Positions 24,095 to 30,924 of a stretch of DNA of 38,039 nucleotides are shown one piece after another; positions within the stretch are counted from its first letter, which is position 1, and each line of letters begins with the position of its first letter. The notes under the pieces are model-generated. The model had not been told where the DNA came from. It made no database searches and saw only the letters and a list, made by a program, of their open reading frames with translations. Both the position numbers and the translations under genes were made by a program. This stretch comes from Holophagaceae bacterium (GTDB taxonomy: Bacteria; Acidobacteriota; Holophagae; Holophagales; Holophagaceae), in NCBI GenBank assembly GCA_009783055.1, contig WRHW01000016.1, positions 1 to 38,039 of the forward strand, given 5' to 3'.

Positions 24095-25186
24095 TTAATT
24101 GCAAAACTCTGATACCCCTTCAATCCAGCCCCTCCCAAGAACCCTATCGCCGAGATAGAAAACAGCCGCCTGCCCCGGCGTGACTGCCCTGACAGGTTGC
24201 TGGAGTATTACTTGCCCTCTGCCCCCCAGAATATCTGAAAGTAATGCTTTGACGGGTTGACTTCTGTGCCTTACCTGCACCTCGCACTCAAGGGGAGTAT
24301 CTGGTGGCGAAATAGTTGTCCAACTCAGGTCGGAAACGTTGAACTCACTACTCAACAGGTCATCCTCGTTATTAGTCAGGTGGACATTTCCCGTATCTGC
24401 ATCAATTCGGCAAACCCAAGCCTTGACTCCCGCCCCGACTCCGACTCCCCGCCGCTGGCCGATAGTGAAGTTGTGGATGCCACTATGTTTGGCTAATTGC
24501 TTGCCTTTCCAATCCAGGATATAGCCGGGCATTGATTGATTGTCTGGGCTAAATTGCTTTTGCAATGTTTCTTGGAAGGTTAAATCAGGCAGAATATAGC
24601 AAGTATCTTGGCTCTCTTTGCTATCGGCACACGGGAGGCCAGTTGCCCTGGCCTTTTCCTTTACCCACGACTTGTTGTAATCACCGAGGGGAAAAACAAT
24701 GCGAGATAGCTGTGCCTGAGATAGCCCCGCCAAAAAATAGGCTTGATCCTTATTTTTGTCCTCGCCCCGCCTGAGTGCTACCTCATTTTGACTACAGTCC
24801 AACTTTACATAGTGACCTGTAGCAAGTGCGGAACAGTTATTATCCAATGCCCAGTTGAGCAATACCCCAAATTTGATCCCCTCATTGCACCTAAGGCAGG
24901 GGCTGGGGGTGCGACAAGAAGTATAATCGCTCCAGGCCGGAGCCAGCACCAGTCGCTGAAAATCGCTAATACAATCAATCACATAGTGCTTAATGCCAAG
25001 TTGGTCAGCTACCACCCTGGCCTGTTTGGGCACTTCATTGGCACTTTCTCCAAAAATTGAAGGATCGTGCATACGGAGTGTCACCCCGATAACATCCCAG
25101 CCATCTTCTTGTAGTAGTATGGCGGCCACGCTGGAGTCCACCCCCCCGCTCATTGCCAGTGCTATTTTGTCTTTTGGTGAAGTCAT
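24095..25186 (-). CDS. mnmA: tRNA-specific 2-thiouridylase
   Basis: A 363-residue full-length MnmA. It has the PP-loop ATP site AMSGGVDSSVAA, catalytic Cys100 in CLRCNEGIKFG, a second catalytic Cys196 in SKESQDTCYIL, the QAYFLAGLSQAQLSRIVFPLG segment, and the GIHNFTIGQRRGVGV domain boundary before the C-terminal beta barrel. It makes 2-thiouridine at tRNA wobble position 34 with ATP and a sulfur relay. It is the only housekeeping gene in the accessory stretch 22900-27640. ATG at 25186 has no strong ribosome site; T repeats lie immediately upstream. Confidence 0.96.
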   Translation of the reverse strand: MTSPKDKIALAMSGGVDSSVAAILLQEDGWDVIGVTLRMHDPSIFGESANEVPKQARVVADQLGIKHYVIDCISDFQRLVLAPAWSDYTSCRTPSPCLRCNEGIKFGVLLNWALDNNCSALATGHYVKLDCSQNEVALRRGEDKNKDQAYFLAGLSQAQLSRIVFPLGDYNKSWVKEKARATGLPCADSKESQDTCYILPDLTFQETLQKQFSPDNQSMPGYILDWKGKQLAKHSGIHNFTIGQRRGVGVGAGVKAWVCRIDADTGNVHLTNNEDDLLSSEFNVSDLSWTTISPPDTPLECEVQVRHRSQPVKALLSDILGGRGQVILQQPVRAVTPGQAAVFYLGDRVLGRGWIEGVSEFCN

Positions 25187-25189
25187 AAT

Positions 25190-25208
25190 AGTTTTCAGTT
25201 TTCAGATC
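25190..25208. repeat. T repeat: AGTTTTCAGTTTTCAGAT
   Basis: Two tandem AGTTTTC units immediately upstream of mnmA. A variant (TTATCAGTTATCAGAT) lies at 25361-25376, at the end of duplicated segment copy A. Confidence 0.6.
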
Positions 25209-25212
25209 AAGG

Positions 25213-25363
25213 GTTAGGGATGCGCCTGTGGCGGGGGGTTCAGGGGGGCTTGGAGCGACAGCGACCCCCCCTGAGCGGCATTCGGAGGCTTTTAACTGGT
25301 GCCCGCAGTCGCATGGTTACTATGGCTGGTTGTGGTCAATATTGCTCCTTTTCAAAGAAGTTA
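25213..25363. repeat. Duplicated segment, copy A (downstream of hsdS relic)
   Basis: It shares GGGATGCGCCTG near its left end and about 50 nearly identical bases at its right end (from about 25311, CATGGTTACTATGGCTGG onward) with 26319-26475. The middle is G-rich and diverged. In both copies the segment is next to the 3' end of an hsdS remnant, so the duplicated unit was hsdS 3' end plus flank. The 25187-25540 gap has no intact gene. Confidence 0.85.
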
Positions 25364-25384
25364 TCAGTTATCAGATCAATGTAT

Positions 25385-25434
25385 TTAGTCAATATTGTTT
25401 GTTATTTCATCAAGAATAGCAAAAGCTGGCTCGA
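25385..25434 (-). pseudogene. hsdS relic A: last 16 codons only
   Basis: The minus strand encodes IEPAFAILDEITNNID and a stop, nearly the same as the end of hsdS relic B (IESAFDILDEITNNID). It is cut off abruptly on its 5' side by P1 copy 3, which begins at the next base. Too short to be functional. Confidence 0.75.
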
Positions 25435-25470
25435 TATAGCGGTTCAACTTTTTGTAGTTGGACTGCTGTA
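25435..25470. repeat. P1 palindrome, copy 3
   Basis: Arms TATAGCGGTTCAAC and GTTGGACTGCTGTA around TTTTTGTA; two changes from the perfect palindrome. It directly abuts hsdS relic A on one side and R1 copy 4 on the other, so it may mark the insertion or breakpoint. Confidence 0.85.
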
Positions 25471-25523
25471 GTCGTTTAACTTGTGACAAGCAACGCTTTC
25501 TGCAGACAAACCAACGGAAATGA
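25469..25523 (-). repeat. R1 dispersed repeat, copy 4 (partial)
   Basis: On the minus strand it has CCGTTGGTTT, CTGCAGAAAGCGTTGC, TTGTCACAAG and ACGACTA, the right-hand half of R1. The left half (CTAAAAAACAGTACAGAG) is replaced by a terminator-like hairpin. Like copy 2, it lies immediately after the stop codon of the gene on the same strand. Confidence 0.8.
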
Positions 25524-25526
25524 TCC

Positions 25527-25550
25527 AAAAAACTAGAGTATTAGTTTTTT
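25527..25550. terminator. A/T-rich hairpin overlapping the PIN gene stop codon
   Basis: AAAAAACTA and TAGTTTTTT are perfectly complementary around GAGTAT. It is read in both directions but mainly placed to end the minus-strand PIN-domain gene, whose TAA lies at 25543-25541 inside it. It is weaker than a G/C-rich terminator. Confidence 0.5.
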
Positions 25551-25996
25551 AGTGTTGACAAAAATACTGCGAACAATGGATTCGGTGTATCAGAATACGG
25601 GTTGACAATGGTTGTGTTGCTCCATTTGAAGCCGTCCTGCATATCCTGGGATAGGAGAATTGTGCAGTTGTTTTCAGAGGCTACAGAGAGAATGAAAGCA
25701 TCAAATATTTGTATCTGGTGTCTTGTGATGATCTGGATTGTATCCTGAAGCGCATTTGCCGTACTGTTCGCCACTTGATATATTTGCTTCCATTTTGTTA
25801 GAGCCAAACCTACCTCGGTTGGGTTCTTTTGGTACTTTCGTTTCAGGAAAAAACCCAATTCCAGTAAGGTTTGGGCCGGAATTATAATGCTGGGTGTCGG
25901 AATTTTTTTGAGAAAGTTTATTGTTTGGTCTTGAATCAGCGGTTCGCAGTAGCCCAGTGCATTGCCAAGGATATTGGTGTCTAGGGCGATTAGCAT
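25541..25996 (-). CDS. PIN-domain toxin of a type II toxin-antitoxin pair
   Basis: A 151-residue PIN-domain ribonuclease. The four acidic residues expected in the active site are present: Asp6 in LIALDTNIL, Glu46 in QTLLELGFF, Asp99 in IQIFDAFILSVA and Asp118 in ILLSQDMQDG. Such toxins cut RNA, often tRNA or rRNA. It overlaps the upstream small gene by 7 bp, the usual antitoxin-toxin coupling. It is only distantly like the second VapC here (26823-27236), so the two belong to different subfamilies. The last codons run into a hairpin and R1 copy 4. Confidence 0.88.
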   Translation of the reverse strand: MLIALDTNILGNALGYCEPLIQDQTINFLKKIPTPSIIIPAQTLLELGFFLKRKYQKNPTEVGLALTKWKQIYQVANSTANALQDTIQIITRHQIQIFDAFILSVASENNCTILLSQDMQDGFKWSNTTIVNPYSDTPNPLFAVFLSTLKN

Positions 25997-26250
25997 AGTG
26001 CCTCTTCGTAGAGTTTATCCCTTGTCCACATTTTCTCGCCTGTGGGTGTCTGGCTTCTTAGGTATGCGAAAAATTCTTCTTTTGAAGATAGCGTTGATGT
26101 GGTCTCTGGCGGCTGTGCAGGGCTGGTTTGTGTTGTTTCGGAATCAAAAACCATTACAAAGATTTTGGCTGTTGCTGAAATATCAGGCTTGGTTGGGATC
26201 GTGATGGTGCCTTGGCTGTACTCTGCTGGATAGGTGGTGCAGGTATCCAT
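25990..26250 (-). CDS. Putative antitoxin of the PIN pair
   Basis: An 86-residue protein with an AGGAG ribosome site. The first part (SQGTITIPTKPDISATAKIFVMVF) reads as beta strands, the middle is a Pro/Thr/Ser-rich linker (TTQTSPAQPPETTST), and the end is helical with FFAYLRSQTP and MWTRDKLYEEAL. The 7-bp overlap with the PIN toxin identifies its role by position. I do not recognise a known DNA-binding fold; the strand-linker-helix order resembles AbrB- or PHD-like antitoxins only loosely. Confidence 0.7.
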   Translation of the reverse strand: MDTCTTYPAEYSQGTITIPTKPDISATAKIFVMVFDSETTQTSPAQPPETTSTLSSKEEFFAYLRSQTPTGEKMWTRDKLYEEALC

Positions 26251-26318
26251 GTGTGTCTCCTAGCTTCAGGAAATATTATATTTTGATATGGCGAAAATGA
26301 AAAGTTTTAGTGATTGGT

Positions 26319-26475
26319 TGGGGATGCGCCTGCGGCCCGGGGTGTGGGGGCAACAGCGAATGAGCAAAGCGATGGAGCGGTCCCCACCAAGCATTCAGAA
26401 GTTTTTAATCACAGTGCCCACACGCATGGTTACTATGGCTGGTTATGGTCAATATTGCTCCTTTTCAAAGAAGTT
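26319..26475. repeat. Duplicated segment, copy B (downstream of hsdS relic)
   Basis: Second copy of the segment at 25213-25363, with the near-identical block from about 26424 on and a diverged G-rich middle. Together with hsdS relic B it fills most of the 26251-26822 gap, which has no intact gene. Confidence 0.85.
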
Positions 26476-26480
26476 TTCAC

Positions 26481-26674
26481 TTAGTCAATGTTATTTGTTA
26501 TTTCATCAAGAATATCAAAAGCTGACTCAATAGTAGCCACTATGCGGTGTTGTTCGGCGAGGGGAGGAATAGCTACAGCAACACAGATGCTGGTTCGTCA
26601 TTGGGGGCTTGGGGCACTAGCTTGCCGTGTATGGCTAGGTCTAGTATCTTTCGGCGAAGTTGCTTGGTGTTCAT
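26481..26674 (-). pseudogene. hsdS relic B: internally deleted type I restriction specificity gene
   Basis: Minus-strand 26674-26573 encodes MNTKQLRRKILDLAIHGKL then VPQAPNDEPASVLL and a stop. This is the conserved HsdS segment that precedes ERIRAEK in intact genes. From 26573, in another frame, AIPPLAEQHRIVATIE and SAFDILDEITNNID follow, another conserved HsdS segment ending at a normal stop. The target-recognition domains are absent, so both conserved blocks were joined by deletion. It cannot make a specificity subunit. Confidence 0.85.
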
Positions 26675-26686
26675 CTGCTAGCCCCG

Positions 26687-26716
26687 GTTATCAGTTATCA
26701 TTACCAGTTATCAGAT
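26687..26716. repeat. T repeat: GTTATCAGTTATCA units
   Basis: Tandem GTTATCA units (three, the middle one interrupted by TTACCA) directly upstream of hsdS relic B. Confidence 0.55.
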
Positions 26717-26822
26717 GAAAAGCCTGATATGGTGTGACTTTACTACAAGTAATATTTGTTTCGGAAAAAAAATAGCATAACACTCTGCGCTACAGGTATG
26801 ACGCGGCTTGTGCTCTCCCATA

Positions 26823-27236
26823 CTAGCGAATCCATAAAAATTTGGCTTCGCGATTTTTTTCGACTTCGTCCAGCTCATGGTGGTCAGCTGTCACCAGTGT
26901 GGCGTTATATTCGATAGATGTGGCCAATGCGATGGAATCAGCTAAAGAAATTTTGTAGTGTGCTTTAAGTCTTCCCGCTATCTTCATTGTCTTATAATTA
27001 ATATGTTCAATAATATTAACTTTTGAGGCAAGGATGTTTTGATAGGTATGATCTGCGCTGATTTCACCATGATCACGGAAAACGTCATAATAAACTTCGA
27101 GCAAGTTAATAATGTTTATGGCTAAATAGGCTTTGTTTTCTAGTGCCATTCTATATATTTTGGCTACTTTTTCATACCCAGGCTCTTCTGAAAGATAGGC
27201 TATTATTGCACAGGCATCCAGAATAAAAGTTTTCAC
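26823..27236 (-). CDS. vapC: VapC-type PIN-domain toxin
   Basis: A 137-residue PIN ribonuclease with all four expected acidic residues: Asp7 in FILDACAIIAYL, Glu47 in IINLLEVYY, Asp100 in KISLADSIALATS and Asp118 in LVTADHHEL. The start ATG overlaps the antitoxin stop as ATGA, the classic vapBC junction. The N-terminus is similar to the truncated toxin at 23223-23068, so both may have come from one family expansion. It should cleave tRNA or rRNA when not bound by VapB. Confidence 0.93.
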   Translation of the reverse strand: MKTFILDACAIIAYLSEEPGYEKVAKIYRMALENKAYLAINIINLLEVYYDVFRDHGEISADHTYQNILASKVNIIEHINYKTMKIAGRLKAHYKISLADSIALATSIEYNATLVTADHHELDEVEKNREAKFLWIR

Positions 27237-27451
27237 TGTTCAAGTTCCTTTTCAACTCGTTTTTTCGCCAGAAAATTGTCTATTGATGTTTTACCATCTT
27301 TGAACATTCCTTGAAAGGGACATTCGGGCGTGGTTTCCGACACTGGTATCAACCTGACTTCGTCTCCCAGCCTTACCGCTTGCACTTTTTTGGTTTTAAG
27401 CATTTCCGGTAATTTTCCAGGAAGTGTGTTTGTTTCAATTACAAGAGTCAT
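27233..27451 (-). CDS. vapB: VapB-type antitoxin
   Basis: A 72-residue protein with a GGAGG ribosome site before ATG. The first 55 residues (MTLVIETNTLPGKLPEMLKTKKVQAVRLGDEVRLIPVSE) suggest a small beta-rich, AbrB-like DNA-binding part, and the charged C-terminal helix (SIDNFLAKKRVEKELEQ) is the likely toxin-binding segment. It overlaps vapC by 4 bp. The downstream toxin looks intact, so the pair is probably active and autoregulated. Confidence 0.88.
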   Translation of the reverse strand: MTLVIETNTLPGKLPEMLKTKKVQAVRLGDEVRLIPVSETTPECPFQGMFKDGKTSIDNFLAKKRVEKELEQ

Positions 27452-27471
27452 TGTTTACCTCCGGTCTATTG

Positions 27472-27627
27472 TCATTCTATCAGGTTCGCAACGGTCTGTT
27501 GTCTGCTTATGAATACCTTGTTCCTATTGGCAAGTAGGGTGTAGCAGTATTCCGAGGGGGCTTGGGGCACTAGCTTGCCGTGTATGGCTAGGTCTAGTAT
27601 CTTTTGGCGAAGTTGCTTGGTGTTCAT
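27472..27627 (-). pseudogene. hsdS relic C: N-terminal conserved block only
   Basis: The minus strand encodes MNTKQLRQKILDLAIHGKL and VPQAP, nearly identical to relic B, up to 27555. It then continues in frame through unrelated DNA (SEYCYTLLANR ...) to a stop at 27472, just before vapB. The homology ends exactly where relic B reads NDEPASVLL. The rest of 27628-27824 holds a small CGGC/GCCG hairpin and a possible extended -10 (TGCGATAAT, 27783-27791) facing glyQ, nothing stronger. Confidence 0.75.
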
Positions 27628-27824
27628 CTGCTAACATCCAGTTCTACAACAGTTTAACCAATCGTAGTTCAGCACAAACGCAAGCAAATTTGCCACCAGA
27701 TTTTAGCCACTAAACAATATCACGGCGATAGCCGTATCCACGAAAAAAATAACTGTCTCAGTGAAAACAACTGGCCATATTTTGCGATAATACAGTAAAA
27801 TCAATGGTTTCATTGGGACTAAAT

Positions 27825-28712
27825 ATGCACGTCCAAGAATTAATTTTACTACTGCAATCTTACTGGGCTGAAAGAGGATGCCTGGTGGGGCAACCCTATG
27901 ACATTGAAAAGGGTGCTGGAACAATGAATCCCCTTACTTTTTTTGGTGCTTTGGGTAGAAAGCCATGGAATGTAGGATATGTCGAACCAAGCCGCCGTCC
28001 TGGGGACGGCAGGTATGGCGAAAACCCTTTTCGGCTATACAAGCACCTCCAGTTCCAAGTAATCCTGAAGCCAAGTCCGGCCAAGGTGCAGGATAGCTAC
28101 ATCGAATCCCTGGAGGCTCTTGGCATTGACATGGCCAAGCATGACCTCCGCTTCGAAGAAGATAACTGGGAATCCCCAACTCTGGGCGCATGGGGTGTTG
28201 GTTGGCAGGTGGTCTTAGATGGCATGGAGATTAGTCAGTTTACATACTTCCAACAAATAGCAGGGGTAGATTGCCGTCCGGTATCAACAGAGCTTACTTA
28301 TGGCATCGAGCGTATATGTATGTTTTTAACTGGGATAGATAATATCTTTGACCTCACTTGGGGCGATATTTGCACAGACCAGGGGCGTTTTCCCATTAAG
28401 TATCGCCAAGTCAGGCACAGGGAAGAATATGAACTAAGCGCATATAGTTTTGAACATGCAGATTTAGAGCTACACAAATATTTATTTAATGCCTTTGAAA
28501 AGGAGGGCTGGCACATTGTAAACGACTTGAGGCACTACCACTCGGCCTATGAACAGGCACTTAAAATGAGCCATACCTTTAATGTGATGGATGCAAGGGG
28601 GGCGGTTAGCACTACCGAGCGACCAGGAATGATAAAGCGAGTTAGGGATTTAGCCTGTGCTTGTGCAAAGGTATATCTGGAGCTGGAGGAGGGTGAGGTG
28701 GAAAATGGCTGA
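27825..28712 (+). CDS. glyQ: Glycyl-tRNA synthetase alpha subunit
   Basis: A 295-residue class II synthetase alpha chain. From the ATG at 27825 it reads MHVQELILLLQSYWAERGCLVGQPYDIEKGAGTMNP, the normal GlyQ start; an upstream in-frame ATG at 27804 adds seven residues not usual in the family. Further hallmarks: VEPSRRPGDGRYGENPFRLY (motif 2 region), LGAWGVGWQVVLDGMEISQFTYFQQ, and ELTYGIERI (motif 3 region). With GlyS it charges tRNA-Gly. It overlaps glyS by 8 bp, so the two are translated together. No T-box specifier leader is visible upstream. Confidence 0.97.
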   Translation: MHVQELILLLQSYWAERGCLVGQPYDIEKGAGTMNPLTFFGALGRKPWNVGYVEPSRRPGDGRYGENPFRLYKHLQFQVILKPSPAKVQDSYIESLEALGIDMAKHDLRFEEDNWESPTLGAWGVGWQVVLDGMEISQFTYFQQIAGVDCRPVSTELTYGIERICMFLTGIDNIFDLTWGDICTDQGRFPIKYRQVRHREEYELSAYSFEHADLELHKYLFNAFEKEGWHIVNDLRHYHSAYEQALKMSHTFNVMDARGAVSTTERPGMIKRVRDLACACAKVYLELEEGEVENG

Positions 28713-30771
28713 TATACAAACACTATTGCTAGAACTGCACTGCGAGGAGATACCGGCAAGATTCTTAAAGCCGTTATGCAGGGATTTTGAAATGGCCTTT
28801 TTGGAATTTGCCAAAGAACAAAGACTAGGCTCTCCAACAGTGATTGGCATCTACAGCCCCAGAAAGCTGGCATGGCGCATTCAGGGACTTTCGGTAGCCC
28901 AATCTGACATAAGTGAAACACAAGTAGGCCCCCCACAGCGAATGTGTGTAGACGAGGCCGGAAATCCTACAATCCAAGGACAAAAATTTGCCGAAAAGTG
29001 GGGTGTGGAATTTTCTGAAATCAAATTTGAACAACTCGCCGGCAAAAAAGAACCGTGTGCCGTTGTTGAAATATGTAGGCCAGGACGGCCAACTGTGGAA
29101 ATTCTTTCTACAGCTTTGCCAATGTTGGTTTCCGGCCTCCACGTTCCAAAGGCCATGCGTTGGGGGACTTCGACATATGAGTTTGTTCGTCCAATCCGAT
29201 CCATACTCTGTATTTTTGGTTCTGAGATTATCAGTTTTACTATAGATGGCGTGGAAAGCGGAAATACTACTTGGGGGCACCGCTTATATCACCGTGAGCA
29301 ACCAGATCCACTAATCGTTGATTCACCTGAAAACTATGAAACGATTCTGGAGAAGGGCGAAATCATTGCTTCATTTGACAAGCGCAGGCAGATGATTTAT
29401 GACCAGCTCTCAGCCAGGGCAAAAGAAATATCAGGGCGTTTAGTGCCCGACCCCGATCTGCTGGATACACTTGCCCTCATAGTCGAATGGCCAACAATAT
29501 TGCCAGGTGCTTTCCCAGATGAGTTCTTGGAATTGCCAAAGGAGGTATTAGTTACAAGCCTAAAGGAACATCAAAAGGCATTTTGTATTGAAAAACCAGA
29601 TGGCACTGGCCTCCTGCCATGCTTTCTAACCATTGCCAATAGAAAAGATGACCCTATGGGCTTTGTGGTAGCAGGCAATGAATGGGTGCTGAAGGCAAGG
29701 CTATATGACGCTAGCTTTTTCTTTGCTGAGGACAGGCGAAATAGGCTCTCCAGCCTTGCACCCAAACTAGCATCTTTGACTTTTCACAGAGAGCTTGGGA
29801 GTTATGCAGAAAAAACGCTACGTATTTCAGCAATCGCCACTACATTAGCAGAACAACTGGGAGTAAATGCAGATTTGGCAAAGGCCGTAGCCGAAGTCTG
29901 CAAAGCAGACCTGGTTACGCTGATGGTTGGCGAATTTCCAGAACTACAGGGAATAATGGGGGGGTATTATCTCGGTTTGGAAGGTGCGGATGAATCCATT
30001 TCTATGGCGGTGCGGGAACATTATCAGCCTCTGAGTGCCGAGACTCCCATACCCAGCACAGATTTAGGGGCAATTCTGGCAATATCTGACAAACTAGACA
30101 CTTTAGCAGGTTGCTTTGCCATTGGCATGATTCCTACAGGCTCGAAGGACCCACTGGCTCTGCGGCGCGCAGGGATGGGTATCGTGCGGATGGTATGGGA
30201 AAAGGGGCTGAATATTTCTATCTCAGTATTGATAAATATGGGCTGGGATGCCGTTGCTGGTAGGGCAAAGTCTAGTGCAGAAGAAACAAAAAAAGCCTTA
30301 TTAGCCTTTTTCAGAGACCGAGTTGCCTATCAGTTGGAACTGGCAGGTATTCCAAGTACGGTAAAAAATTCTGCCCTAGCAGTTGGTTGGGATGACCTTA
30401 TGGATTTGAAATCAAGGTGTACTGCCCTATCTGCCTTTGCAGAAGATCAGCGTTTTGCAAGCCTCAGCGTGAGTGCCAAACGCATTAGTAACATATTGAA
30501 AGATGAAAACCCCGCAGAAAAATTTGATGCAGGCCTTTTGGAGCAAGCAGAGGAAAAAACGCTAAACGCCCACCTTGGTTTAATTACAGCAACGGGCGAC
30601 TATAACTCCATGCTAATAGCATTGGCAGACCTAGCCAAACCCCTTGAGGATTTCTTTAATGCAGTAATGGTCAAGTGTGAAAATGCTGAATTGCGCCATG
30701 CCAGGCTATCTCTGCTCCATTGCCTGAGAATGGCCTTTATAAAGATTGCCGATTTTGGGTTGTGGCAGTGA
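28705..30771 (+). CDS. glyS: Glycyl-tRNA synthetase beta subunit
   Basis: A 688-residue tRNA-binding beta subunit of the alpha2beta2 enzyme. The ATG at 28705 gives the family start LLLELHCEEIPARFLKPL and has GGAGGGTGAGG upstream inside glyQ; the in-frame GTG at 28657 is too far upstream. Other family features: SPRKLAWRI, VGPP, PKAMRWG, FVRPIRSILCIFG, LVTLMVGEFPELQGIMGGYY and the C-terminal anticodon-binding, HD-like and DALR-type region. The length is normal. A P2 palindrome starts at its stop codon. Confidence 0.97.
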   Translation: MADIQTLLLELHCEEIPARFLKPLCRDFEMAFLEFAKEQRLGSPTVIGIYSPRKLAWRIQGLSVAQSDISETQVGPPQRMCVDEAGNPTIQGQKFAEKWGVEFSEIKFEQLAGKKEPCAVVEICRPGRPTVEILSTALPMLVSGLHVPKAMRWGTSTYEFVRPIRSILCIFGSEIISFTIDGVESGNTTWGHRLYHREQPDPLIVDSPENYETILEKGEIIASFDKRRQMIYDQLSARAKEISGRLVPDPDLLDTLALIVEWPTILPGAFPDEFLELPKEVLVTSLKEHQKAFCIEKPDGTGLLPCFLTIANRKDDPMGFVVAGNEWVLKARLYDASFFFAEDRRNRLSSLAPKLASLTFHRELGSYAEKTLRISAIATTLAEQLGVNADLAKAVAEVCKADLVTLMVGEFPELQGIMGGYYLGLEGADESISMAVREHYQPLSAETPIPSTDLGAILAISDKLDTLAGCFAIGMIPTGSKDPLALRRAGMGIVRMVWEKGLNISISVLINMGWDAVAGRAKSSAEETKKALLAFFRDRVAYQLELAGIPSTVKNSALAVGWDDLMDLKSRCTALSAFAEDQRFASLSVSAKRISNILKDENPAEKFDAGLLEQAEEKTLNAHLGLITATGDYNSMLIALADLAKPLEDFFNAVMVKCENAELRHARLSLLHCLRMAFIKIADFGLWQ

Positions 30772-30807
30772 TACCAACTTGCACCCAAATTGGGGGCAAC
30801 TTGGTAT
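30771..30807. repeat. P2 palindrome, copy 2
   Basis: Outer arms ATACCAACTTGC and GCAACTTGGTAT (one C-C mismatch) enclose an inner stem CCCAA/TTGGG. It begins on the last base of the glyS stop codon and occupies the first 37 bp of the 153-bp glyS-nifJ gap. A TATAAT at 30805-30810 overlaps its right end, but no well-spaced -35 accompanies it. Confidence 0.92.
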
Positions 30808-30924
30808 AATATCCGGTCTGAAAAATGTTTTGGGGAAATGTTTACTGTAAACTAGAAGCTAATGTGATTTTTTCACAGAAAGCTCACAGTTTGTTGATAG
30901 ATAACGCCCCAGAGGAGGAATCCC

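Noticed and set aside
25213-27627. CRISPR array
   Set aside because: The repeats in this interval are long, few and irregularly spaced, with genes between them; no uniform repeat-spacer pattern exists.
27628-27824. T-box or glycine riboswitch leader before glyQS
   Set aside because: No T-box consensus, specifier loop or terminator/antiterminator pair and no glycine aptamer pattern was visible.
30779-30810. Promoter formed by TTGCAC and TATAAT in P2 copy 2
   Set aside because: The spacer is 20 bp, too long for a good sigma70 promoter, and the hexamers are explained by the palindrome sequence.
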